Source: Nitrospira sp.
GTDB lineage: Bacteria > Nitrospirota > Nitrospiria > Nitrospirales > Nitrospiraceae
NCBI GenBank assembly: GCA_029194725.1
Contig: JARFXQ010000007.1
Location: 62,001-126,000, forward strand
Reading direction: 5' to 3'
DNA length: 64,000 nt
A model generated the notes under the pieces. The model did no database searches, had not been told where the DNA came from, and saw only the letters and a program-made list of their open reading frames with translations. The position numbers and the translations under genes were made by a program. Below are positions 25,642 to 34,939 of the stretch, one piece after another (position 1 is the stretch's first letter; the number at the start of each line of letters is the position of its first letter).

Positions 25642-25863
25642 ATGAAGTGGACTAGAAAACCGGGTGAGCCGATCTATCAGCGACGGCACATGATCTCACT
25701 CACCCTGGCGGTGGGCCTGCCGGTTGTGCTCTTGCAGCTCTACAAGATCTACGTAGGCCCGGTGAGTTTCGAGGCACAGATGGGATTTGGGATTCTCGTC
25801 TCGATCCTGACGGGCATCGTCCTTTACTTCACCTTCCGATCGTCAGCTCAAAATCAGCAGTAA
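25642..25863 (+). CDS. Small two-helix membrane protein
   Basis: A 73-residue protein: basic N-terminus (MKWTRKPGEPIYQRRH) then two hydrophobic segments (MISLTLAVGLPVVLLQLY and GFGILVSILTGIVLYF). Start at 25642 is the only ATG that leaves out shadow sequence. No family recognised. It follows the IPT/TIG gene by 25 bp. Confidence 0.5.
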   Translation: MKWTRKPGEPIYQRRHMISLTLAVGLPVVLLQLYKIYVGPVSFEAQMGFGILVSILTGIVLYFTFRSSAQNQQ

Positions 25864-26089
25864 CAGCTTCTAACAGGCTGCTGCAAGTTGCGTCCAGCCA
25901 TCTCCAGCAATCAGCAACTCCGTCTCCTGTCAGGCCCTGGTTCGGAGCGCATTCGATCCTCCACGAGAGCGTGAACGGAAAATAATGTTCAGCGTGTCCC
26001 TCATTTCTATTCCATCGTCGATGGCTGACCTCATGTTGAGTGCCTCGCGAAGCAAGTCCGCTCCACACTAGTGGTTAGGTCGCTCGCCC

Positions 26090-26491
26090 TCAAGCCGACC
26101 CGAACTGATTTATTACACGACTCAGCATTTCCTTGTCAGTCTTTTCAATCTTCCTAAGAAGAGAAACGGCCGCATTTTCCATTTCAGCCTTCTTCTCAGA
26201 CTTCACCTTCTCAATCTCTTTGTACACATTCTTCAAATCGGCTAAAGCCTTCTTCGCTTTCTCTGAATCGAGGGAACCCTCACCGACCAGGGGAAGCAAG
26301 ACATCCAATATCAGCCCCAGCTGCCTTCCATACGAAGCTTTCTCAAAGACTTCTTTTTCGATACTTCCCACACCGGCCTCCGGCCTGATCGCCCCAAAGA
26401 ACCAACCTAGATCGGGCGAAATATCCTGAAGGACACTTCCACTGAGAGGAAAATGGACTTGAGGGGACCACATCCAATACCAAGGTAACAT
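26090..26491 (-). CDS. Hypothetical protein with charged coiled C-terminus
   Basis: A 133-residue protein behind an excellent CGGAGG Shine-Dalgarno sequence. N-terminal half is aromatic and proline-containing (MLPWYWMWSPQVHF); the C-terminal half is lysine/glutamate-rich helix (LKNVYKEIEKVKSEKKAEMENAAVSLL) likely to form a coiled coil. No family or neighbour suggests a role; GC content is lower than surrounding genes, suggesting acquisition. Confidence 0.6.
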   Translation of the reverse strand: MLPWYWMWSPQVHFPLSGSVLQDISPDLGWFFGAIRPEAGVGSIEKEVFEKASYGRQLGLILDVLLPLVGEGSLDSEKAKKALADLKNVYKEIEKVKSEKKAEMENAAVSLLRKIEKTDKEMLSRVINQFGSA

Positions 26492-26799
26492 GTTGACCTC
26501 CGTTTCAGTTAAACCAGCAACCTAGAGGCACCTAACTCTGTTGAGTCCGATCCGCATAAGCACGACATCCGGCACGGTTAACCCGTATAACCCACGAAGA
26601 ATGTTCGAGCATCATATGTTACTGGTGTGATGGTTTCCAGTAGGTGCAACCGTATGACCATTCTTCACGGGTCCTTATGTGGTCGGCATACCACCCGTCT
26701 CGTGGAGCTTCACGCTTCACGGCCATGTCCCTGTTGGTTCTTCGGGGAACATCTCGCCGAGCCTGCTCCCCCGTGGCAGCCGACGGGCTACGAAAACTA
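26492..26799. other. Gap beside the IS5-type element
   Basis: About 310 bp with no recognised gene. A 48-codon plus-strand frame (26654-26800, start behind TAGGTG) reads MTILHGSLCGRHTTRLVELH and ends just at the IS boundary; it may be the truncated end of a disrupted gene or chance. Confidence 0.3.
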
Positions 26800-27621
26800 G
26801 AGCCTGGTTAACCCTAACGACCATGTTTATGCGATACTACGGCCATGGATCACCGCCCCACAGTATCGCCAGATCAAGCCGTGTTTGCCGACACCACGCG
26901 GCAACGTCACGCTGGACAATCTGCAGATGCTCAACGCCATTTTGTACGTCGCCGAGCAGGGGTGCAAATGGCGCACGCTGCCCAAGCGGTTCGGTAACTG
27001 GCACACCATCTATACTCGCTATACTCGCATGAATCGGTGGTCGAAGGTCGGAGTCTTGGATCGCGTCTTTGCCCAGTTACAACACACACAGATCATCCGC
27101 CCGAAGATCGAAGTCGTGGCCCTGGATAGTACCCTCGTCAAGGTCCATCCGGATGGGACCGCGGCGTTAAAAAAACCGCCCGCAAGCCATTGGTCGGTCC
27201 CGCGGCGGATGGACGACCAAGATTCACCTGGTTGCCGCGGATGCTCGAACGGCCCTCACGTTCGCCCTGTCCCCGGGCCAAGCCCACGATGCACCGGAGG
27301 GACGAAAGCTGCTGCAACACGTCGAGAGAATGCCGCGCCCGATGCCTCTATTGACGGATCGGGCGTATGAAGGCGATGAGACGCGACAACTGGGCGTGGA
27401 GTCAGGCTAGTGCCGGTGGTGCCACCCAAGCACAATCGTCGCGCACCATGGCAATACGATCGAGCCATGGATAGGCGACGCAATGAGATCGAACGGCTAT
27501 TTCGTCGGCTCAAAGGATTTCGGCGCATTTTCTCGCGGTTTGAAAAACTCGATGTCATGTTCGTGGCGTTCATTAATTTCGCAATGATCGGCGAAGGCTT
27601 GCGTTAGCGTTAACAGACACT
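26800..27621 (+). mobile_element. IS5-family insertion sequence, degenerate
   Basis: Imperfect inverted ends share GTTAACnCTAACG: GAGCCTGGTTAACCCTAACG at 26800-26819 and, reverse-complemented, GTGTCTGTTAACGCTAACG at 27602-27620. Between them lies one frameshifted transposase gene. Exact termini and target duplication could not be fixed. Confidence 0.65.
26834..27607 (+). pseudogene. IS5-family transposase, frameshifted
   Basis: The N-terminal part (LPTPRGNVTLDNLQMLNAIL, GCKWRTLPKRFGNWHTIY, VVALDSTLVKVHPDG) stops matching at an A7 run (27169-27175). One frame away it resumes as PQAIGRSRGGWTTKIHLVAA, RTALTFALSPGQAHDAPEG and LLTDRAYEGDETRQL, reaching a TAG at 27408-27410. A further shift resumes PVVPPKHNRRAPWQYD and the DDE-E region RRRNEIERLFRRLKGFRRIF. 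The A7 site could be slippage as used by some IS5 elements, but the second break indicates decay. No in-frame ATG is seen at the start. Confidence 0.8.
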
Positions 27622-27867
27622 AATAAGTCTGCTGCAGCCTTCCTGTGCCGCAGATCATGGTAGACTCACCACCTCAATAAAGAGGAACTCTCCTGACAAA
27701 TCCAACACTTGTTCAAGAAGTCGTCCTGCCCTAGGAACTGAGATAGACTGTGAACCCCCGCAGTCTACCTGGCTATCAGCCCGCAGTGTATCCCGGTCAG
27801 TCGCCCGAGGTCAGAGATGGTCTGTCGGGCTGTCTACACCCAGTCTCCCTCGATTGAGGGCATGAGT

Positions 27868-28420
27868 CTAGATCATGGTCGTACTGACGTTCTTATGCCC
27901 AAAGAGTTCTTGGATCGTCCCGATATCATAGCGGTCCTCAAGCCAATGGGTGGCAAACGAATGCCTGAACGTGTGGCAACTGGCCGGGTTGGAGATCCCG
28001 GCTTCCCGAACGGCTTCTTTGACCGCCCACTGCAAAACGGATTTATGGAGCTGATGTCGTTTCTGCTCACCGGATTACCGATCCTGATAGCGCTTTGACG
28101 CAGGGAATGCCCATTGTACCTCCGACTCTTTCATCACATTCGGATACTTCCGTGCTAACGCATGAGGGAGGGAAGCGCCGTGATACCCATTCAGGAGATC
28201 CGCTTCCTGCTGCGGTTTCACCCGATCGTGATGGTGGTAAGAGGCTCCTTGACAGTCGCAGGCAGCATGGTCACACGGTCTTTTTCGCCTTTTCCGGCTC
28301 GCACGCGAATCTCGTAGCGGATGAAGTCGATATCTTTGTTTCGTCAGAAATAGAGTCATTCCAATTTGGACCATTGTTTTGGCGCCGAGGACCATCTGAT
28401 GACCAAGCCTATGTATGACG
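27868..28420 (-). pseudogene. Decayed integron-type integrase
   Basis: Minus-strand fragments in different frames match the intI at 4601: [20 protein letters not shown] with [15 protein letters not shown], then after a shift LARKYPNVMKESEVQWAFP (the IntI-specific insert), a stop, then [18 protein letters not shown] and [19 protein letters not shown], ending [13 protein letters not shown] and a stop before the tyrosine. It lacks the nucleophile and has at least two frame breaks. Upstream sequence to about 28690 is too degraded to assign. Confidence 0.8.
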
Positions 28421-28956
28421 AGCCGCATCATCAAAGACCTCGCACACCACCGGGACAATCAACCTCGTGACCACCAGCTTGTGGAGCAAAGAGATCGGCG
28501 TTCACTCACCGAGCGACCGGTGGTCGTTACGATTTCTTGAAGGTTTAGTGCGAAGGATTGGGGTGAAGGTAATTCGCCGGCAGGATCACACTCAACCGGC
28601 AGCAGACCACCCTGTATCTGTATCGTCAACCGATATATCGGAACGGATAAGACGGGATAGCCGGATCGATCGTTCATGGTGCTCATGACTCGCTCCTGTA
28701 CCGTCGCCTGCGGATCTTCGCTCGTCTCAGGCGTTTCCGGTCAACATCGTGCTGTAAGCAGCACAGTACCGAATGAATCCGACACTAACTTGATTACCAA
28801 GTAGAGGTCTGGTTGGGTGGTTGGAAAAGTGTCTTTGGAAAACTCACCGCATCAAGAAGCCATTGATGGCGAAATGCGTCGACCTCTTGTTTGTCGATTC
28901 CAGCGCATTGGTCTGCCTCGTGAAAACACACTCTGCGTGATACACTTCTCATCCCG
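28421..28956. other. Degraded stretch upstream of trmL
   Basis: About 530 bp without an intact gene. The left part probably holds unrecognisable N-terminal debris of the decayed integrase (a 75-codon minus-strand frame at 28459-28686 has no family). The trmL promoter should be in the last 100 bp; no clear hexamers found. Confidence 0.35.
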
Positions 28957-29421
28957 ATGTTCGACGTGATCCTTTATCAGCCCGAGATTCCACCGAACAC
29001 AGGCAATATCATCCGCCTCTGCGCCAACACCGGTGTGGGACTGCACCTTGTCAAACCCTTGGGGTTTTCTCTGGACGACAAACAACTGCTGCGTGCCGGC
29101 TTAGACTACCACGAGTTTGCGACGCTCAACGTTTACGACAATTGGACCGAGTGCGCGGCACACTTCAATGCTCGTCGCCTATTCGCCATTTCTACACGCA
29201 ACACTCACCGTTACGATCGTGTCACCTACACCAAAGGCGATGCGTTTCTGTTCGGTCCTGAAACCCGTGGACTGCCGACCGCGCTGCTTGAATCGTTTGT
29301 AGAAGAAAGACGCATCCGGTTGCCGATGCTCCCCGAGAGTCGTAGCCTCAACCTTTCGAATGCCGTGGCAGTAATCATCTACGAAGCTTGGCGGCAGAGG
29401 GGCTTTGAGAGCGGGCGTTGA
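28957..29421 (+). CDS. trmL: tRNA (cytidine/uridine-34 2'-O)-methyltransferase
   Basis: A 154-residue SPOUT methyltransferase. It begins MFDVILYQPEIPPNTGNIIRLC and has LHLVKPLGF, FLFGPETRGLP (SAM-binding knot) and the closing knot motif RSLNLSNAVAVIIYEAWRQ. TrmL methylates the ribose of wobble C/U34 in certain tRNA-Leu species. Length equals the family norm (~155). It overlaps a possible upstream start of the next gene, so the two are probably cotranscribed. Confidence 0.93.
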   Translation: MFDVILYQPEIPPNTGNIIRLCANTGVGLHLVKPLGFSLDDKQLLRAGLDYHEFATLNVYDNWTECAAHFNARRLFAISTRNTHRYDRVTYTKGDAFLFGPETRGLPTALLESFVEERRIRLPMLPESRSLNLSNAVAVIIYEAWRQRGFESGR

Positions 29422-29450
29422 CGTTCGTTCTTCGCGTGAAAGGTCGTCTT

Positions 29451-30017
29451 ATGGCATCGGCATTTTCTCACGCGTTCGTGGCTCTGGCGCTCGGTAAAGC
29501 TTCCCCTCATCCGATCATGACCTACCAGGTTTTGCTTTTGGGCATGACTTGTTCCACTGTCCCGGATCTGGATGTCATCGGCTTTTCCTTCGGCATCCAA
29601 TACGGCGACCTCTGGGGACACCGCGGCATGACTCATTCCCTCTTGTTTGCCGTCCTGTTGACCGCTGGTGTCGTGGCCACATGGCACAGGCAGAGCGCAC
29701 GGGCGACGCAGGTGAGGATATTTGTTTATCTTTTCCTCTGCACCGCTTCACATGGTGTGCTCGATGCACTGTCCGACGGCGGGCTCGGTGTGGCCTTCTT
29801 TTCCCCATTCGATACAAGCCGATATTTTTTCGCGGTTCGGCCAGTTGCCGTGTCTCCGATCGGCATCAGGGCATTTTTTAACGAGGATGCTTTTTATGTG
29901 TTTGCCAGCGAGGTGAAATGGATTTGGCTCCCAACCATTGCGGGCTTCGTCGTCCTTCGCGGGCTGCACTATGTGCGGTCGGCTCAATCTGTCGTGAAGC
30001 CGGCACCGAGAGATTGA
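29451..30017 (+). CDS. YdjM-like inner-membrane metal-dependent hydrolase family protein
   Basis: A 188-residue membrane protein of the YdjM (LexA-regulated) family. It has the conserved acidic/histidine motifs SAFSHAFVALALG, STVPDLDVIGF, WGHRGMTHSLLFAVL and ASHGVLDALSDGGLGV with FFSPFD, around 4-5 hydrophobic segments. The ATG at 29451 is preceded by GAAAGG; a TTG at 29418 is less likely. Substrate unknown. Confidence 0.8.
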   Translation: MASAFSHAFVALALGKASPHPIMTYQVLLLGMTCSTVPDLDVIGFSFGIQYGDLWGHRGMTHSLLFAVLLTAGVVATWHRQSARATQVRIFVYLFLCTASHGVLDALSDGGLGVAFFSPFDTSRYFFAVRPVAVSPIGIRAFFNEDAFYVFASEVKWIWLPTIAGFVVLRGLHYVRSAQSVVKPAPRD

Positions 30018-30031
30018 TCAGCACAAGACTG

Positions 30032-30208
30032 TTATCCGAGATATCGACCATACAGAAAGGCAACAAATTGCTTTGCCCCACGCATTCTATTTTTTACGTT
30101 TTCCTGCGTGACACCAGTCTGCAACAGTTGTTGTTCAAACCGAATCAATGCGTCCTTCAACTCTTTCCTCAATTCTCTTTCGATCACTCGGTCCAGCACA
30201 CTTGGCAT
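30032..30208 (-). CDS. Small helical protein, 58 residues, unknown function
   Basis: A short frame starting ATG at 30208 directly after GGGGAGGAAGATT, an excellent ribosome binding site, and ending TAA at 30032. It reads MPSVLDRVIERELRKELKDA, continues LIRFEQQLLQTGVTQENVKN and ends FLYGRYLG. The composition is charged and helical, unlike chance frames here. It lies downstream of, and on the same strand as, the 596-residue unknown gene, 165 bp beyond its end. Confidence 0.6.
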   Translation of the reverse strand: MPSVLDRVIERELRKELKDALIRFEQQLLQTGVTQENVKNRMRGAKQFVAFLYGRYLG

Positions 30209-30373
30209 AATCTTCCTCCCCGATTCCTAAACCAGCCTCCAACAGGTCACGCCCTTGCCTGTGCGATACGATTTCCAGGTAGCAGCGGTCATCGGGAATT
30301 CTACAGAAATTTCGAGAGACAAGCCAGCTCCTACACGGGAAAACCTCCTACACAATCCGAGCCCTGCTCAAGT

Positions 30374-32164
30374 CTACAATCGCCCGACGTGGAACAACGT
30401 CAGACCTGGCTTGACTCTAGCCCTCGGCAAGATCGTCTTATGCATAAGAACGGTTGGAAGAGAGGCAACTGATTGATCCCAATGCACCAGCAACCGTGAC
30501 TGATCCTGCGTCAACAGCTCCCCCAGGTAAACCGGACCAACGACAAAGGCATTACCACCCCGTCGTAACATGTGGTTCAATCTGGCGACGATCGTTCTTA
30601 TGGTCGTCGAAGAATCAAACGAGTCATATGGCAGCCACTGATAAATCAGGTCATAAGGCCCGCTGTTTGTCAGGGACTCTTCACACGTATCCTCGGTTAC
30701 CATTCGGATTCGTTCCAGCCAATCCCAACATTGCACCTCTGCGCATTGAGTCCAGAGCTGCTGAGCCTGACGCCGTGCATAGGCAACGGAGCGAACATTC
30801 ACGGTATAGTCACGTGGTCGGTCAAAGAGAATACAAGTGGAAATGACGGCATCTCCGTTCGCGATCAACACACGCTCTGCCTGCGACCGTACCCGTCCAA
30901 CCTCTCGATCCTGCTCCCCAAGGTCGTCGAGATAGTCCGCAACGAAAGATTGTGCGGCGAGCTCGCCGATCTCCCTGTCGTCTTCGGGAAACAAAGGCAC
31001 CGCCTCGAATGCTTCGGCAGCGGGAATCTCCGGGACCCCTTCCACGAATACCGTTCGCCAATCGACCGGACTGATCGGACATTCGTCGTGCGGCGATGGC
31101 CTTACCAGGAGATCGGGATTCAACGGCAAAGTTAATTCGGTCTCACGATCTTTCAAAATCAACAGACTTCCTTCGACACGGAGACTACGATCCAGCGGGA
31201 CCACACGACGGCAAATCGAACTGACATATGGAAGACCGGTAGGATCTTCAGTGAGCGTAGCCTTTTGAGCAATCTCATTTTTCACCGTCAGACACAACCC
31301 TTGGCCCTCGTCAAAATACCGAACGGGAGGATGTTGGGCCGGCTGCCAGACAAGAAGATGAGATTTTGAAGGATTCATAAAAGCTGTGAATGGGTCCTCA
31401 CCATCTAACGGCTGCGGTGTGAAAAATCCGCTGAACAAGCGAAAGGCTGCCTCGGATGGATATGTAGGAATCCCTCGATACCGTAAGACCCTCGGGGCAG
31501 AGCGTCCCTTGTTCTGATCGTCATACAGCCCGCGAATCAGCTCGAACACGGCAGAGCCCGTCCCCGGCAACAACGATTTGAACAGTTCGACCACCGGGAG
31601 AAAGTCAATCTCGGCCCAATGCATGGCTCCCATGCAGGCCATGAAGCGCGTCGCTTCAAATCCTCCATCATCCAACACATAGAACGCATCTTTTCGTTGT
31701 CGAATCGTCGCCATCCCGTTGGGATCAATAGCAAAATCCTCATCGCGATAAAACCACTGCACCTCCTCGATTGATACTCGTAACGCCGCCGCAGCCATAG
31801 CACGCAAGTCATCCGGAGTAATCCGTCGCCAATTTGGCTTCGCGACAAGGTTCAAGCTGGTTTCATTCACAAGCCCGCCTGGCCTAATCCCGATCCATTG
31901 TCCCCAATCCAGTCGGACTCGCGCCTGCGTCAGCGAGACCGTCCCCACAGGGGTCGTCTCCCATTCGCACTCGTGCAAGGGATGGCCTACTGGATCCGTC
32001 GCTAGAAATCGTCGTCCATCAGGTCGATAAAAGTTGAGATGACCGGTGGGAAGAGTTTCGACGTAGCCTCCAACCTCGTCGAAACACTCAGCAAGCGTAC
32101 GTGTGGAAGGAAATCGGAGATGGCCGGGTGTGTTCAGGGCAAATGCAATGGCTTCCGAGGGCAT
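30374..32164 (-). CDS. Large hypothetical protein with methyltransferase-like C-terminus
   Basis: A 596-residue protein whose ATG abuts the proA stop (TGAATG), so it is translated from the proA message. The N-terminal 450 residues match nothing recognised (motifs: GHLNFYRPDGRRFLATDPVG, DPFTAFMNPSKSHLLVWQP). The last ~120 residues (PYDLIYQWLPYDSFDSS, LNHMLRRGGNAFVVGPVYLG) resemble the post-motif IV half of a SAM methyltransferase fold, without a visible GxGxG. No signal peptide. Function unknown. Confidence 0.6.
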   Translation of the reverse strand: MPSEAIAFALNTPGHLRFPSTRTLAECFDEVGGYVETLPTGHLNFYRPDGRRFLATDPVGHPLHECEWETTPVGTVSLTQARVRLDWGQWIGIRPGGLVNETSLNLVAKPNWRRITPDDLRAMAAAALRVSIEEVQWFYRDEDFAIDPNGMATIRQRKDAFYVLDDGGFEATRFMACMGAMHWAEIDFLPVVELFKSLLPGTGSAVFELIRGLYDDQNKGRSAPRVLRYRGIPTYPSEAAFRLFSGFFTPQPLDGEDPFTAFMNPSKSHLLVWQPAQHPPVRYFDEGQGLCLTVKNEIAQKATLTEDPTGLPYVSSICRRVVPLDRSLRVEGSLLILKDRETELTLPLNPDLLVRPSPHDECPISPVDWRTVFVEGVPEIPAAEAFEAVPLFPEDDREIGELAAQSFVADYLDDLGEQDREVGRVRSQAERVLIANGDAVISTCILFDRPRDYTVNVRSVAYARRQAQQLWTQCAEVQCWDWLERIRMVTEDTCEESLTNSGPYDLIYQWLPYDSFDSSTTIRTIVARLNHMLRRGGNAFVVGPVYLGELLTQDQSRLLVHWDQSVASLPTVLMHKTILPRARVKPGLTLFHVGRL

Positions 32165-33487
32165 TCACTCGCGGAGTTGGCCGCTCCCCAGGACAATGAA
32201 TTTGGAGCAGGTTAACTCGTCCAATCCCATAGGGCCTCGCGCATGAATGCGCGAGGTGCTGATACCGATTTCGGCTCCCAGACCGAACTGATACCCATCA
32301 TTCAGTCGAGTGGAGGCATTCACAAGCACGGCGCCGGCATCGACCTCTTTGAGAAACCGCATCGCACGTCCGTAATCCGACGTCACGATTGCTTCCGTGT
32401 GCCGCGATCCATAGTGCGCGATGTGTTCCATCGCTTCATCCATGTTCTTCACGATTTTCACGGCCAGAATCAGATCAAGAAACTCTTTGCCGTAATCCTG
32501 TTCGCTTGCCGGCTTCGCCTCAGAAATCAATTGGCAGGTCTTTGGACAGCCGCGAATCTCGACGTTGACCGCGCTGAGGCTTCGGGCAAGCTTGGGCAAC
32601 AGAACCCGCGCGACCGACTGGTGGACCAGCAGGGTTTCCATTGCGTTGCAAGTGGACGGTCGCTGCGCTTTGGCGTTGACACAAATGCCCTCGGACATGG
32701 CCGAATCTGCATCGGCATCGACATAGATATGACACACACCGGCATCATGCTTCACGACCGGAATCGTCGAGTGTTCCGCGATGAGTTTCATCAACGATTC
32801 CCCGCCGCGTGGAATGATCAAGTCGATGAACCGATCCTGTCGAAGCAACACCGGCACCACCTCACGATCTGCACGGTCGACGAACGTGATCGCACCGGAT
32901 GGAACACCGGCTTTTTCCGATGCCTCAGACAGAATGGCGGCGATCGCCATGTTGGACTGAATCGCCTCGCTGCCGCCTCGCAACACGCAGACGTTGCCCG
33001 ATTTAAGACATAGAGCCGCCGAATCCACCGTCACATTGGGACGCGACTCATAAATGATCCCGATCACCCCAATGGGCACACGTACCCGCCCGACTTGCAT
33101 CCCATTGGGCCTCGTCCACATCGCGGGCATCATTCCTATAGGATCGGGCAACTTCGCCACTTCGCGAATGCCGGCGGCCATCTCCCCGATCCGCTTCTCG
33201 GTCAAACGCAGGCGATCTGCCATCGCGTTCTTCGCAGACGTAGTTCCAAACACCACCAGATCTCGCTCGTTCGCTGCGAGGAGCTCGTCAGACTTCGCCT
33301 CAAGCGCCTCCGCCATAGCAAGAATCGCCTGGTTCTTGGTCGCTGTCGGCAGAGACGCCAACCTTCTCGACGCCTGCCTGGCCTTGGTAACCAGCTTCAA
33401 AACATACTCCAAAACAGGCAACGGCCTGGCCTCGTCGATGTTCTGATCCGAGGCAGTCTTGGCGAGAGGTTCCACGCTTCGCACCAC
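32165..33487 (-). CDS. proA: Gamma-glutamyl phosphate reductase
   Basis: A 440-residue aldehyde-dehydrogenase-superfamily enzyme reducing gamma-glutamyl phosphate to the semialdehyde, second step of proline synthesis. Motifs: GVIGIIYESRPNVTVDSAAL, LRGGSEAIQSN, DLIIPRGGESL, and the catalytic cysteine in KAQRPSTCNAMETLLVH. It ends in the family pattern GLGAEIGISTSRIHARGPMGL. No proB is adjacent. First gene of a pair with the 596-residue unknown. Confidence 0.93.
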   Translation of the reverse strand: MVRSVEPLAKTASDQNIDEARPLPVLEYVLKLVTKARQASRRLASLPTATKNQAILAMAEALEAKSDELLAANERDLVVFGTTSAKNAMADRLRLTEKRIGEMAAGIREVAKLPDPIGMMPAMWTRPNGMQVGRVRVPIGVIGIIYESRPNVTVDSAALCLKSGNVCVLRGGSEAIQSNMAIAAILSEASEKAGVPSGAITFVDRADREVVPVLLRQDRFIDLIIPRGGESLMKLIAEHSTIPVVKHDAGVCHIYVDADADSAMSEGICVNAKAQRPSTCNAMETLLVHQSVARVLLPKLARSLSAVNVEIRGCPKTCQLISEAKPASEQDYGKEFLDLILAVKIVKNMDEAMEHIAHYGSRHTEAIVTSDYGRAMRFLKEVDAGAVLVNASTRLNDGYQFGLGAEIGISTSRIHARGPMGLDELTCSKFIVLGSGQLRE

Positions 33488-33611
33488 TGATTGAATAACT
33501 CAGGAGTACCGCACACAATACCGTGTGAATGAGAGACCGGTCAAGAGTCCGGTCCTAACACTCCATGGCAGAGCGAATTGTAGGCAATGGTCAATGCCGA
33601 CCTTGCATGCC

Positions 33612-34319
33612 TTACGGTGTTGCTTCCTGTGGGAGCAGATCCACAGCAGGTTCCTGTGGCGAGGTCGTGGACGTCGACGGAGGCGAGCCCATCAGATTCA
33701 TTGAGTCGCCGGGGGAACCCATCTCTTCCGAGATCATCGATTGATCCGGTGAACTCGGTTCCTCTGAAACGATCGGCTGATCACGAGTGGCTGGCTGTGG
33801 AGGAACCACAAACGGCCCGGCAACAGGCCTAGCTGTCGCTGCCATAGAGGGATTCGGATATTGGAATACCCAATCGTAGTGGGTCGGCTTTCCCTCAAAA
33901 TGGCGCACTGCAAGCGGGAAATTACCTTGCTTGATCGGTTTGTCTCTGCTCTTGCTTCGGACTCCCATAATGCCGCCCGTGGGTGATCGGAGCAATTCCC
34001 AAGCACCACGTCCCACCGGATCGAGATAGACCTTCCTCAGAAAGGGTTTGGGCGGTCTCGTGAGTTCGGTCAGTGTTTGCGGGTACACCTCACCAGGCAG
34101 GACCCTTCCAGCCTTTGCGCTAGCCGAGTACAGTGTCAGAGCCGTTTGTATTTCTATCCCCTTGGCCAATAAATCTGCTTCGAGCTCCCGTTGCACTATC
34201 GTCTTCCACTGCCGGGCAGCTGCCGTCATGGCAAGCCCCATGAGAGTGATCGCCATCATCACCATGAGAAATGAGAACCCTGTTTCTTGCCGTCTCAGCG
34301 GTGTCAAGCAGCTCCACAT
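33612..34319 (-). CDS. Pseudopilin-like protein with long C-terminal tail
   Basis: A 235-residue protein with a type IV pilin-like N-terminus (RRQETGFSFLMVMMAITLMGLAM); cleavage would follow the Gly, and the usual Glu5 is Met. A GspG-like core follows (EADLLAKGIEIQTALTLYS, LRKVYLDPVGRGAWELL). The last ~90 residues are Pro/Ser/Glu-rich with PSSPDQSMISEE-type near-repeats, probably disordered. Start follows GAGGAG. It is the last gene of the secretion operon. Confidence 0.7.
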   Translation of the reverse strand: MWSCLTPLRRQETGFSFLMVMMAITLMGLAMTAAARQWKTIVQRELEADLLAKGIEIQTALTLYSASAKAGRVLPGEVYPQTLTELTRPPKPFLRKVYLDPVGRGAWELLRSPTGGIMGVRSKSRDKPIKQGNFPLAVRHFEGKPTHYDWVFQYPNPSMAATARPVAGPFVVPPQPATRDQPIVSEEPSSPDQSMISEEMGSPGDSMNLMGSPPSTSTTSPQEPAVDLLPQEATP

Positions 34320-34325
34320 TGTCCA

Positions 34326-34937
34326 TCACTCCTCACCCTTTGGTTCTTCTGATGGTTCTTCGGATGATTCTCTTGACAACTGCACTGTTTGATCCACGTG
34401 CGTACCGATGTTTCGGATGGTCACGCTTTCAGAATTGATCGCCTTGAGGATTAGATGGTCATCGACACGATCACCGACCTTGAGCACCAGCACCTCGTCA
34501 TCTTTCCTGAGTACGGCAATATCCATATTCCCTCGGCGCCCCTCGCCCATGCGAAGAAATCCCAGATATCGATACTGCTCTGATTCCCACTCACCCTCTT
34601 GTTCCGCCAAGGGCTCGGCTGAAGCCGCACCAGGCTGGCCAAGGAGAGCTGGGCCAATCCCGGTTGCCAACGTGCCAGCGGGGCCGGGCGCGGAAAAGAT
34701 ATTCCGAGACACTGTAAAGTTCGTCCGACTTTGAAGACCCGTTGAAGGAAGCAAATCGAGATTGAGGCGCAGGCCCATTCTACTCTTCTCCACATGTTGT
34801 CCCACGGACGGGCGCCCTGTGACATTCGTGAGCGGAACATGAACAGGTTCCTGCAGCAGCCCCCATTGCCATACAGCCAGTCCTACCCAGAGAAAGATAA
34901 GCGAGGAAGCAAGTATCGTCTTTTTTCTTGTGTCCAC
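34326..34937 (-). CDS. GspC/PilP-like inner-membrane protein
   Basis: A 203-residue protein with one N-terminal membrane anchor (ILASSLIFLWVGLAVWQWGLL), a linker, and a C-terminal beta domain (YRYLGFLRMGEG, LVLKVGDRVDDHLILKAINSE) like the HR domain of GspC or PilP, which link inner-membrane platform to secretin. It ends in an acidic tail (ESSEEPSEEPKGEE). It lies 2 bp from the PilO-like gene. Confidence 0.7.
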   Translation of the reverse strand: MDTRKKTILASSLIFLWVGLAVWQWGLLQEPVHVPLTNVTGRPSVGQHVEKSRMGLRLNLDLLPSTGLQSRTNFTVSRNIFSAPGPAGTLATGIGPALLGQPGAASAEPLAEQEGEWESEQYRYLGFLRMGEGRRGNMDIAVLRKDDEVLVLKVGDRVDDHLILKAINSESVTIRNIGTHVDQTVQLSRESSEEPSEEPKGEE

Positions 34938-34939
34938 GG

